NCBI GenBank assembly: GCA_030826265.1
Contig: JAPJOH010000031.1
Coordinates: forward strand, 1 to 25,775
DNA: 25,775 nt
Direction of reading: 5' to 3'
From: Collinsella aerofaciens
Lineage (GTDB): Bacteria; Actinomycetota; Coriobacteriia; Coriobacteriales; Coriobacteriaceae
Of the stretch, positions 1 to 8,811 are shown in pieces; the stretch's first letter is position 1; each line of letters opens with the position of its first letter. The notes below the pieces were generated by a model. It made no database searches. It worked only from the letters and a program-made list of their open reading frames with translations, and was not told where the DNA came from. A program made the position numbers and the translations under genes.

Positions 1-113
1 GCACTTAATGTGCTTTCCGTCTTGCGCAGGACTGTAGAGCAGCAAACTTAACCCCCGCCCTCAGCCCCGGAGACCCTCCCGGATGGCCCCGAAAAATTTT
101 TTCAAAAAAGTTG

Positions 114-143
114 TTGCGCGTCGGACAGACTTCTGTGTATACT
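114..143 (+). promoter_or_regulatory. Candidate promoter of the tRNA-Asp gene
   Basis: A -35-like TTGCGC (114-119) and a -10-like TATACT (138-143) are separated by 18 bp, placing a start near 150, about 40 bp before the tRNA. The -10 is strong and the -35 is moderate. This is motif reading only. Confidence 0.5.
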
Positions 144-189
144 AATCCCCGCGGCGCACGCGAGCGGAAACAAACGCGAACGTCTGCCT

Positions 190-267
<78 letters not shown>

Positions 268-275
268 ACGCAATT

Positions 276-303
276 AAAGCCACGTCTTCGGACGTGGCTT
301 TTT
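276..303 (+). terminator. Intrinsic terminator after tRNA-Asp
   Basis: An 11-bp perfect stem AAAGCCACGTC/GACGTGGCTTT with a TTCG tetraloop (287-290) ends in a T run, 9 nt after the tRNA CCA end. This is a textbook Rho-independent terminator. Confidence 0.93.
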
Positions 304-437
304 GCGTTTGATGCACTTTGTTTTGATAGAACGATCGCCCTGGTGCATCTTCGCCCAGAATCCCCGCGCCTTCGGGAACGCAAGTAAAATCTAATAAGTA
401 TATCTGTCTGAACAACAGCTTTGTTGCGCAACACCTG

Positions 438-466
438 TTCTACGAGACAGGGGGTTAGGTTATACT
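438..466 (+). promoter_or_regulatory. Candidate promoter of the rrf2-mutY-like operon
   Basis: A -10-like TATACT (461-466) has a weak -35-like TTCTAC (438-443) 17 bp upstream. It overlaps an imperfect dyad CTGTTC/AGACAG at 435-450 that could be an operator. The predicted leader is about 155 nt. The rest of 304-626 holds no convincing gene; ORFs there overlap the tRNA or run into the regulator. Confidence 0.35.
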
Positions 467-587
467 AAATTGCACTGTGCGCCGCATTTGATGCATTTCG
501 CTCCAAGCGCGGCACTCAGTGGATATCCGATTTACCATTTGGATGTCCTGGCGGTCATTTAGCGTCTCGACACAAGCTCGGCCCCGG

Positions 588-601
588 AGCTCGTTCGAGC
601 T
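588..601. promoter_or_regulatory. Perfect short palindrome in the leader of the Rrf2 gene
   Basis: AGCTCG-TT-CGAGCT is a perfect 6+6 bp inverted repeat lying 25 bp before the start codon of the Rrf2 regulator. Rrf2 proteins commonly autoregulate through dyads, so it is a candidate operator, or a small RNA hairpin near the ribosome-binding site. No functional evidence. Confidence 0.3.
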
Positions 602-626
602 GTTCGTATTCCTTGAAAGGGGAAAA

Positions 627-1112
627 ATGGACATATCGAGGAAGACTGATTACGCCCTTCGTATGCTGGCGATGCTTGCTGAGGATCCGGAGCGTTTGCT
701 TTCTGTTCGCACCGCTGCCGAAGAGGTCAATGTCCCGTATTCGTTTGCCCGCTCGATTCAGCATGGTTTGGTCCAGGCTGGTATTGTGGAGAGCCTGCGT
801 GGCGTCCACGGTGGCATGCGTCTCAAGGTCAGTCCGGACGACGTCACTATCCGCCAGGTCGTCGAGGCCGTTCAGGGCCCTATGGTTATGAACGACTGCA
901 CCGCCCCCGATGGTGACTGTGCGCGCATGGGTGCGTGCTGCTATCATCCCCTGTGGGCCGGAGCCCAGGCGTTGATGCGCGACTACCTCGATTCCGTTTC
1001 GCTCGGCGATATCGTCGCCCATCGCCAGTTTCCGGCTGTCGATCCCAAGTTCGCCGATCGCGATGCGTTTCCCGAGTACGCTGCCTGCGCGTACGCTTGC
1101 CGGGAGGAATAG
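627..1112 (+). CDS. Rrf2-family transcriptional regulator with a conserved Cys cluster
   Basis: A DNA-binding regulator of the Rrf2 family (relatives: IscR, NsrR, RirA). The start at 627 is chosen because AAAGGGG (616-622) precedes it and MDISRKTDYALRML is the canonical Rrf2 N-terminus; an upstream in-frame start at 519 would add 36 atypical residues. The protein has 161 residues. The winged helix-turn-helix occupies about 1-80. Cysteines at 91, 98, 104 and 105 match the region where NsrR and IscR carry three Fe-S-ligating cysteines, so an Fe-S cluster sensing redox state, NO or Fe-S supply is plausible but inferred. The C-terminal tail holds two more cysteines. The MutY-like glycosylase gene starts 21 bp downstream with its own SD, so the two are very likely co-transcribed. 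Confidence 0.88.
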   Translation: MDISRKTDYALRMLAMLAEDPERLLSVRTAAEEVNVPYSFARSIQHGLVQAGIVESLRGVHGGMRLKVSPDDVTIRQVVEAVQGPMVMNDCTAPDGDCARMGACCYHPLWAGAQALMRDYLDSVSLGDIVAHRQFPAVDPKFADRDAFPEYAACAYACREE

Positions 1113-1133
1113 CGCCGCATAAGGAGTATAGCT

Positions 1134-2039
1134 ATGATTCAGGACCCCTTTCGTTCGATGATTCGTTCGGAAGGGGTCTTGCGTTATCGCGACCTTCCGT
1201 GGCGCCGAACGCGCGACCCGTATATCATCTGGCTCTCCGAGGTCATGCTGCAGCAGACGCAGGTGCCGCGCGTGGAGACGCGTATGCCGGCGTGGCTCGA
1301 TCGCTTTCCGACTGTTCAGGCGCTCGCTCAGGCTGTCCCTTCCGATGTCTTGGATGCGTGGCAGGGGATGGGCTATAATCGCCGCGCCTTGGCGCTTCAC
1401 AGGGCTGCACAGTGCGTTGTAGAGGACTGGGATGGGGAGTTTCCGCGCGAGACGCGTGACTTGGTCGCTCTGCCCGGCATTGGCCCGGCAACGGCGCAGG
1501 GCATCCGTTCGTTTGCATTCGATCTTCCGGGCGTGTATTTGGAGACCAATGTGCGCACGGTCTTTTTGCATCATTTCTTTCCCGATGTGCCGGCCGTTCC
1601 CGATCGCGAACTGGTGCCGCTGATCCAAGCTGCCTGTCCGGCGGCCCCCGGTGCGGCGGCGGACGAGATCGCGCCCTTTGCCGCGCCTCAAGACGATGCC
1701 GACACGCCGCGCGCGTGGTATTACGCATTGCTGGATTACGGCGCGTATCTTAAAAAGACACTGCCCAATCCGTCCAGGCGGTCGGCGGGCTATAGTCGTC
1801 AGTCCAAGTTTGAGGGCTCGCGCCGCCAAAAGCGCGCGCATATCGTGCGCATGTTGTTGGCAGCGCGCGATGGGCAGCCGGCGGGGATTACGCTTGCTGA
1901 TGCCGTGGTGGGCGTTAACGAGATGGAAGCGGCAGCCGGTCGCGAGCCGGTCGAATGCGACTTGATCGCGGGCATTCTGGCCGACCTGGAGCGTGAGGGC
2001 TTTTGCCGAGCTGAGGGCGATCGCTGGCTGAGCATCTAG
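1134..2039 (+). CDS. MutY-like adenine DNA glycosylase without Fe-S cluster cysteines
   Basis: An HhH-GPD base-excision-repair glycosylase of 301 residues, most like MutY, which removes adenine paired with 8-oxoguanine. LPWR (21-24), WLSEVMLQQTQV (33-44, with the MutY catalytic Glu at 36), DAWQGMGYNRRA (74-85) and the hairpin LPGIGPATA (113-121) are clear. Two departures stand out. The catalytic Asp of the LDGNV motif is replaced by Glu (YLETNV, E137). The C-X6-C-X2-C-X5-C cluster after the GPD domain is absent; that region instead reads NPSRRS...SKFEGSRRQKR. The C-terminus (about 232-301) resembles a winged helix rather than the NUDIX-like MutY domain. AAGGAG (1121-1126) supports the start. 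It follows the Rrf2 gene by 21 bp. It may be a distinct clusterless branch with altered specificity. Confidence 0.85.
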   Translation: MIQDPFRSMIRSEGVLRYRDLPWRRTRDPYIIWLSEVMLQQTQVPRVETRMPAWLDRFPTVQALAQAVPSDVLDAWQGMGYNRRALALHRAAQCVVEDWDGEFPRETRDLVALPGIGPATAQGIRSFAFDLPGVYLETNVRTVFLHHFFPDVPAVPDRELVPLIQAACPAAPGAAADEIAPFAAPQDDADTPRAWYYALLDYGAYLKKTLPNPSRRSAGYSRQSKFEGSRRQKRAHIVRMLLAARDGQPAGITLADAVVGVNEMEAAAGREPVECDLIAGILADLEREGFCRAEGDRWLSI

Positions 2040-2153
2040 CCTGTGCAAATCTGAAGAACAGGATTGTAAGGTTTAGATTTTCGGCATGAGGGCATCCTAA
2101 AGACGAGGCCGCTCGAAGCCTACGGGCGGCATGCGTTGAAGGGAAGTACACCT

Positions 2154-2693
2154 ATGGATTTTGAGAATTCCCAAACCAAGAAGAACCTCGAGACCGCTTT
2201 TGCCGGTGAGTCCCAGGCACACACCAAGTATCGCTACTATGCCTCCAAGGCCAAGAAGGACGGCTACGTTCAGATCTCGAACATCTTTGCCGAGACGGCT
2301 GGCAACGAGTCCGAGCACGCCAAACTGTGGTTTAAGTATCTGCACGATGGCGCCGTCCCCGACACCCTGGACAATCTGCGTGATGCCGCTGCGGGCGAGA
2401 ACTACGAGTGGACCACGATGTACGATGAGTTCGCCAAGACCGCCGAGGAGGAGGGTTTTGCCGAGATCGCCGAGAAGTTCCGTGGCGTCGCCGCCGTCGA
2501 GAAGGCCCACGAGGAGCGCTACAACAAACTCGTCGAGCGCATCGAGTCGGGCGAGGTGTTTGAGCGTGAGGGCGTGAAGGTGTGGAAGTGCCTGAACTGC
2601 GGGCACCTGCACGTTGGTGCCGAGGCGCCTGAGGTGTGCCCGGTGTGTAACCACCCGAAGGCGTACTTTGAGGAGCAGGTGGTGAACTACTAG
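2154..2693 (+). CDS. rbr: Rubrerythrin
   Basis: A non-haem diiron peroxidase of the cytoplasm that reduces hydrogen peroxide in anaerobes. The protein has 179 residues, a usual length. The N-terminal ferritin-like four-helix domain (about 5-135) carries the expected diiron carboxylates and histidines: E19 (AGES), E52 with H55 (NESEH), E98-E100, and E116 with H119 (VEKAH). The C-terminal rubredoxin-like domain has the FeCys4 knuckles C146-C149 (CLNC) and C162-C165 (CPVC). The start at ATG 2154 is preferred over an in-frame TTG at 2136 because AAGGGAAG lies 8 bp before the ATG. It is flanked by an oxidative-damage glycosylase upstream and a terminator-bearing repeat downstream, and is probably a single-gene transcript. 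Confidence 0.96.
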   Translation: MDFENSQTKKNLETAFAGESQAHTKYRYYASKAKKDGYVQISNIFAETAGNESEHAKLWFKYLHDGAVPDTLDNLRDAAAGENYEWTTMYDEFAKTAEEEGFAEIAEKFRGVAAVEKAHEERYNKLVERIESGEVFEREGVKVWKCLNCGHLHVGAEAPEVCPVCNHPKAYFEEQVVNY

Positions 2694-2712
2694 CGCTTGG
2701 CGCTGGCTGCTG

Positions 2713-2887
2713 CGGAGCGCAGGGCGGGAAATGCCTTTCCCTCTCGCTCACGGCTGCGCAGGGTCGCGCGAGGCAAAGGCATTTCCCGCCCTGCGCTCCG
2801 GCTTCGGGTCGTTGCGTGCTCGCTACAGAAAAGCTGATATTAAAGTTTGTGTGCCGCCCCTTTAGGGGCGGCACGTTTTGTATGGGG
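2713..2887. repeat. Long-hairpin/terminator intergenic element, copy 1
   Basis: A 26-bp perfect inverted repeat (2713-2738 with 2775-2800) encloses a further near-complete inner stem (2740-2747 with 2766-2773, one mismatch) and a short loop, so almost 90 nt fold into one rod. About 50 bp later comes an intrinsic terminator (2851-2878). A second copy at 3675-3846 shares the loop and all downstream parts, while its stem arms differ in a pairing-preserving way. It lies directly after rubrerythrin. It is non-coding in both strands as far as can be judged. Confidence 0.85.
2851..2878 (+). terminator. Intrinsic terminator within repeat copy 1 (after rubrerythrin)
   Basis: GTGCCGCCCC (2851-2860) pairs perfectly with GGGGCGGCAC (2865-2874) around a TTTA loop, followed by GTTTTG. 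It is the likely end of the rubrerythrin transcript. Confidence 0.85.
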
Positions 2888-3024
2888 ATTGGGTTGCGGC
2901 CGTTTGGTTGATGGTTTGGTTACTTGGTTGGCGGGGTTTGCTCTGGGTTGGGGCGGCGCCTTTGTTTAGGGGGTACACTGGGCAGTGGCGTTTTGGTTAA
3001 TTTCCTGTTGTGGGGTGTTTTTGT

Positions 3025-3657
3025 ATGGGTAAGAAGTCTCGGGCTCGGGTTGCTGCGGCGGGAACTCGCAAGGATCCTGGTCGTCGGGTTGCCGAGGGTG
3101 AAAAGGCCAATCGTGCTGAGAAGGGCAAGAAGGTCGGCGCGCATGCTCATCCTGAGTGGGCGCCTCATTTGAATTCGGCTAGTGAGGATTTGACTGCCAA
3201 GTTGTTTACTCTGGTCGAGGTAATTTTGGGCGTGGTGCCCCTTGTGGTTATCGGTTTATTCTTGGCTTCGAAGGACGCTACGAGTGTCGATAAACTCACC
3301 GAGGTCTTTTCGCAGGAGCCCTCGATAGTAGTTACGTTTATCTCTGCGTGCCTGCAGCCGTTTGTGGCGTACATGCTGTACATGATTTATCGCAAATACT
3401 GCGAGGGCGATGCGGGCTTTGCCGCCGGCAACCTGATCGGTCTTTTGTGCTCCGAGATCCTACTGCTCAATATCCCGGGCGTCATCGGTATGGGCATCTT
3501 GCTGTGGCGTGTTTGGCGCAACGTTGCCCCGCACTTTGAGAGCTGGCTGTTTGAGCGCCGCGTAATGGGCGTGCTGGCAGACATTGCGGGCTCGCTCGTG
3601 ATTTTAGCCTTGGCGTTTATGTGCGCCACCGCCGCCCGCGGTCTCGCGGGCATGTAG
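3025..3657 (+). CDS. Membrane protein of unknown function (four predicted helices)
   Basis: Not recognised. The 210-residue protein begins with about 55 residues that are strongly basic and hydrophilic (MGKKSRARVAAAGTRKD...), followed by four hydrophobic segments at about 61-80, 101-122, 133-162 (long, possibly two) and 183-206. The start at ATG 3025 is chosen over GTG 3010 because the basic N-terminus follows directly; the SD is poor (GGGG at 3012-3015). It is bounded on both sides by direct copies of the same long-hairpin element, so it is probably transcribed alone and ends in the copy-2 terminator. Upstream, 2888-2960 is unusually G+T rich with repeated TTGG. A function cannot be assigned; a small-molecule or stress-related membrane role would be a guess. 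Confidence 0.75.
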   Translation: MGKKSRARVAAAGTRKDPGRRVAEGEKANRAEKGKKVGAHAHPEWAPHLNSASEDLTAKLFTLVEVILGVVPLVVIGLFLASKDATSVDKLTEVFSQEPSIVVTFISACLQPFVAYMLYMIYRKYCEGDAGFAAGNLIGLLCSEILLLNIPGVIGMGILLWRVWRNVAPHFESWLFERRVMGVLADIAGSLVILALAFMCATAARGLAGM

Positions 3658-3674
3658 TCTGTTCTCACCGACCA

Positions 3675-3846
3675 CGGGGCGCAGGGCGGGGAAACCTTCC
3701 CCTCTCGCTCACGGCTTCGCAGGGTCGCGCGAGGCAAAGGTTTCCCCGCCCTGCGCCCCCGGCGTTGAGTCGTCGCATGCTCGTTACAGAAAAGCTGATA
3801 ATAAGTTTGTGTGCCGCCCCTTTGGGGCGGCACTTTTTGTGTGGGG
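3675..3846. repeat. Long-hairpin/terminator intergenic element, copy 2
   Basis: A 23-bp perfect inverted repeat (3676-3698 with 3737-3759) encloses a loop almost identical to that of copy 1, followed by the conserved ACAGAAAAGCTGATA segment and a terminator (3811-3838). Compared with copy 1 (2713-2887), the arms change from GGAGCGC/GCGCTCC to GGGGCGC/GCGCCCC, and from GGGAAATGCC/GGCATTTCCC to GGGGAAACC/GGTTTCCCC. Each side changes with its partner. It is in the same orientation as copy 1. Confidence 0.85.
3811..3838 (+). terminator. Intrinsic terminator within repeat copy 2
   Basis: GTGCCGCCCC (3811-3820), a TTT loop, then GGGGCGGCAC (3824-3833) and TTTTT. This is a strong Rho-independent terminator for the membrane-protein gene upstream. 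The following stretch 3847-4091 shows no convincing gene, promoter or RNA. Confidence 0.9.
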
Positions 3847-4091
3847 TCCCGGTCTCCACAATTTTCGTCAAGCTATTGGTTAGATTTTGGTCAGTTGGCG
3901 TAAGGGTGGAAGGCCAAAAGATTGTTGGCGAAAAAAGCTCAGAGAAAGTGCTGGTAGGGGAGTTGTTGAGCTTTTCGACAGCTTTTGAGCAGAAGAAACT
4001 TTGTGGCTATTGCCGGCGATTGCGTTGTCGCGGTCATGGCGGTGCGGGATGCTGGTCGTAAGCGTCGAATGCTCCGATTTTGGAGGCCAGC

Positions 4092-4514
4092 ATGGATCTG
4101 TTTCTTGAGACTCCGCAGCAGCAAGCTGAGCGCATGCTGCGTCAGCAGCAACGACTCATGGAGATGCAAATGCAAGGGGTAGCCGCCCAGCCCCCTGCGC
4201 AAAACGTTACACCCGCGGTTTCGCCTGCGGGCGAATCGGCACCAGAGGCCTATTCCGTACAGCAAGATTCATATGCGCAGGAGCTCGCGTTCGACAAGCG
4301 TCGTGCGCGTCGTCGCCGCGTGGGCCAGCGCCTGCGCACATTGGCGATGATCGTGCTCATTCCGCTAGGACTTGCGGCGATTTTCTTGGTCTCGTATGCG
4401 CTCACCTGCATCCTCAACGGTGCTTCGCCCGGCGAAGTGCTCCAACATCTGTCAGCCCTCGGCCAGCGCCTAGGCGATGTCGTAACAACCATTCGTGCCG
4501 GCTGGGAGAGCTAG
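4092..4514 (+). CDS. Small single-helix membrane protein of unknown function
   Basis: Not recognised. The 140-residue protein has a Gln-rich, probably coiled-coil N-terminus (about 8-28, QQQAERMLRQQQRLMEMQMQ), a Pro/Ala linker (31-52), a very basic patch (69-82, RRARRRR) and one hydrophobic helix at about 84-108. By the positive-inside rule the N-terminal region should be cytoplasmic, leaving a short 30-residue exterior tail. ATG 4092 is selected because GGAGG (4082-4086) lies 5 bp before it; an upstream in-frame TTG at 4080 overlaps that SD. RmuC, another N-anchored coiled-coil protein, starts 124 bp downstream, but no shared transcript can be shown. Confidence 0.72.
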   Translation: MDLFLETPQQQAERMLRQQQRLMEMQMQGVAAQPPAQNVTPAVSPAGESAPEAYSVQQDSYAQELAFDKRRARRRRVGQRLRTLAMIVLIPLGLAAIFLVSYALTCILNGASPGEVLQHLSALGQRLGDVVTTIRAGWES

Positions 4515-4638
4515 CGTTTTAGCGTCCGCGGCTCTAAGAGAAATTTGTCTGCAAGGCAGTGAGTGATCCGTGTGTGTGACGGGGTAAGATTGATCGCGGT
4601 TTTGATCGGTGCTCGATTGGGTTTGTTGGGCGGAGTTT

Positions 4639-5994
4639 ATGTCTGCTATTGATATTGTGCTTGTTGTGATCGCCTTGGTGGCGGTGGGGGTTGCTGTGGC
4701 TTGCGCCCTCCAGCTCGAGAGCCTGCGTGCCGAGTTGCGGGAGCGTGGCGACAGTAGCGCGGAAACGCTCGCGGCGCTCGAGCAGGCCAACAGCACGCTC
4801 GATGCCCTGAACGTCGCGCTGGCCGAAACCCGCCGCACGGCCAATGTCATCGCGCAACAGCAGACGACCGATGCGGCCGTGGAGCAGCAACGTTACCTGA
4901 CCATCGCACGCGAGTTTTCGCAAGCTGGTGACCGGATGGATGACCTGCGCCGCGAGACGGCCCAACAGCTCGGCGCCAACCGCGAGGGCATCGAGCATCG
5001 CCTGGACAAGGTGCGCGAGACGGTCGATGCCCAGCTGGGCGCCATCCGCAAGGACAACAACGTGCAACTCGATCAGATGCGCGCGACGGTGGACGAGAAA
5101 CTCTCCCGCACGCTCAACGACCGCCTGTCTGCATCGTTTAAGCAGGTGAGCGACCAGCTCGAGGCCGTGTACAAGGGTCTGGGCGACATGCAGTCCATCG
5201 CCACCGGCGTGGGCGACCTTAAGCGCGTGCTGGGCAACGTGAAGGCGCGTGGCATTTTGGGCGAGGTACAGCTGGGTGCAATTCTGGCGGACATCCTTAC
5301 GCCCGACCAGTATCTGGAAAACGTCGCCACCAAGCCCGGCGCCTCGGAGCGCGTTGAGTTTGCCGTCAAGCTGCCGGTGGACGAGGGCGACCCCGTGCTG
5401 CTGCCGATTGACTCCAAGTTTCCGGGCGACGCGTACGAGCACTTGCTCGACGCGCAGGAGTCGGGCGATGCGGAGACCGTGGCGGCTGCGCGCAAGACGC
5501 TCGACACCATGGTCAAGCGCGAGGCCAAGGACATCTGCGAAAAGTACCTGAGTGTGCCGGCAACGACCAACTTTGGCATCATATTCGTGCCGTTTGAGGG
5601 ACTGTACGCCGAGGTCGTCAGTCGCCCCGGGCTTATCGAGACCCTGGGCCGCGACTATCACGTCAACGTTGCCGGTCCCAGCACCATGGCGGCCATCCTC
5701 AACAGTCTGCAGATGAGCTACCAGACGTTTAAGTTGCAAAAACGCACCGATGACGTGCTGCGCGTGCTCTCCGCCGTCAAGGCCGAGCTGCCGCGCTATC
5801 AAAAGGCGCTGCGCCGCGCCCAACAGCAGATCGAGACCGCAGGAAAGACGGTCGAGGGCATCATCACCACGCGCACCAACGTTATGGAGCGCAAGCTCAA
5901 GGACATCGACGCGCTGGAAGACGCCGACCAAGCCGATGAGATCTTGGGACTCACGTCCGCGAGCCTTCTCGCGGACCAAGAAGACAAGGACTAA
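4639..5994 (+). CDS. rmuC: DNA recombination protein RmuC
   Basis: RmuC limits recombination at inverted repeats in E. coli and is a predicted nuclease with a PD-(D/E)XK-like fold. The protein has 451 residues. A single N-terminal hydrophobic anchor (about 4-25) is followed by a long coiled coil (about 28-190) and then the RmuC catalytic domain (about 195-400) with the hallmark LPIDSKFP (255-262; D258 and K260 are the D-x-K pair) and the FVPFEGLYAEV region. ATG 4639 is chosen because GGAG (4632-4635) precedes it; an in-frame upstream start at 4609 would put polar residues before the anchor. It ends just before a strong terminator. An enzyme acting on inverted repeats is notable in a region so full of them, but that link is only suggestive. 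Confidence 0.93.
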   Translation: MSAIDIVLVVIALVAVGVAVACALQLESLRAELRERGDSSAETLAALEQANSTLDALNVALAETRRTANVIAQQQTTDAAVEQQRYLTIAREFSQAGDRMDDLRRETAQQLGANREGIEHRLDKVRETVDAQLGAIRKDNNVQLDQMRATVDEKLSRTLNDRLSASFKQVSDQLEAVYKGLGDMQSIATGVGDLKRVLGNVKARGILGEVQLGAILADILTPDQYLENVATKPGASERVEFAVKLPVDEGDPVLLPIDSKFPGDAYEHLLDAQESGDAETVAAARKTLDTMVKREAKDICEKYLSVPATTNFGIIFVPFEGLYAEVVSRPGLIETLGRDYHVNVAGPSTMAAILNSLQMSYQTFKLQKRTDDVLRVLSAVKAELPRYQKALRRAQQQIETAGKTVEGIITTRTNVMERKLKDIDALEDADQADEILGLTSASLLADQEDKD

Positions 5995-6005
5995 TTGCAA
6001 CAAGA

Positions 6006-6047
6006 CGGTGGGGCACCGGCGCAAACGCGGGCGCCCCACCGCTTTTC
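6006..6047 (+). terminator. Intrinsic terminator after rmuC
   Basis: CGGTGGGGC (6006-6014) pairs perfectly with GCCCCACCG (6033-6041), followed by CTTTTC. It lies 11 bp after the rmuC stop. Confidence 0.85.
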
Positions 6048-6121
6048 GTATCGCACTTGTCTGAAGCGTGCTCCAATGTGCAACAATGGCGTTTCGCCCT
6101 ATCAGACGCGAAAGGAAGCCC

Positions 6122-7924
<1,803 letters not shown>

Positions 7925-7987
7925 GGTTCCCGGACGTGGGACAATCGTGTCCATGAGTTTGTTGTGCCGTTGAGCCGAGGAGTCGTT

Positions 7988-8653
7988 ATGCCACGCGAGA
8001 CCAATGCCGCCAAACGCGAGCGCGCCATCGAGGTGTGCGAGCGCCTCAACCGTCGCTATGGCCCGGTTGAGTGCTTTTTGGACCACGAGAACCCCTTTCG
8101 CCTGCTGATCGCGGTGCTGCTCTCGGCGCAGACGACCGATGCACAGGTCAACAAGGTGACGCCGCGGCTGTTTGCCCAGTGGCCTACGCCCGAGGCCATG
8201 GCCGGGGCGAGCGTGGCTGACGTGGCAGACACCATCAAGTCACTCGGCTTCTACAAGAGCAAAGCCAAGCATACCGTCGAGGCCGCGCAGATGATCGTCG
8301 CCGACTATGGCGGCGAGGTGCCGGCCGACATGAAGGAACTCGTGAAGCTGCCGGGCGTGGGGCGCAAGACGGCGAACATCGTGCTCAACGTGGGGTATGG
8401 CATCGTGGAGGGCATTGCGGTGGACACGCACGTCAACCGCATTGCGCACCGCCTGATGCTGAGTCCCAAGACGCATGCAAAGGAGCCGCTCAAGACCGAG
8501 CAGGATTTGCTCAAGATTTTGCCGCACGAGTATTGGGAGTCGGTCAACCATCAGTGGATCACCTTCGGTCGCGAGATCTGCGACGCCCGCAAACCCAAGT
8601 GTGACGAGTGTCCGCTGGCAGATTTGTGCCCCAGCGTGCGCGTAGCGGGGTAG
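7988..8653 (+). CDS. nth: Endonuclease III
   Basis: A bifunctional DNA glycosylase/AP lyase that removes oxidised pyrimidines in base-excision repair. The 221-residue protein has the helix-hairpin-helix LPGVGRKTAN with the catalytic Lys127, the catalytic Asp146 in VDTHVNR, and a complete C-terminal [4Fe-4S] motif C198-X6-C205-X2-C208-X5-C214. ATG 7988 is preceded by GAGGAG (7977-7982). It contrasts with the MutY-like homologue at 1134, which lacks the cluster. mfd follows 158 bp downstream with a hairpin in between. Confidence 0.97.
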   Translation: MPRETNAAKRERAIEVCERLNRRYGPVECFLDHENPFRLLIAVLLSAQTTDAQVNKVTPRLFAQWPTPEAMAGASVADVADTIKSLGFYKSKAKHTVEAAQMIVADYGGEVPADMKELVKLPGVGRKTANIVLNVGYGIVEGIAVDTHVNRIAHRLMLSPKTHAKEPLKTEQDLLKILPHEYWESVNHQWITFGREICDARKPKCDECPLADLCPSVRVAG

Positions 8654-8758
8654 GGCGGAACGCATCTTCGTCTGGCGTTTTTTTGCGGGGCTGGGTCTGC
8701 CCTTGAGCCGGAGTCCTCTCCATGCGCTACCATGACAGACAATGTATTTGACGTACGA

Positions 8759-8786
8759 CCCGCCGAGCTTGCCCCGGCGGGCTTTT
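8759..8786 (+). terminator. Terminator-like hairpin in the nth-mfd gap, just before the mfd ribosome-binding site
   Basis: CCCGCCG (8759-8765) pairs with CGGCGGG (8775-8781), followed by CTTTT. It may end the nth transcript, or act within the mfd leader because it stops only 14 bp before GGAGG of mfd. A possible promoter upstream (TTGAGC 8703-8708, 19 bp, TACCAT 8728-8733) would place the hairpin inside the mfd leader. Confidence 0.55.
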
Positions 8787-8811
8787 GGCGTTGCGATGCC
8801 GGAGGAACAGC

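Noticed and set aside
3621..4061. Possible gene between the membrane protein and the small single-helix protein
   Set aside because: It would translate the long-hairpin repeat and its terminator, and its sequence has no SD or protein-like pattern.
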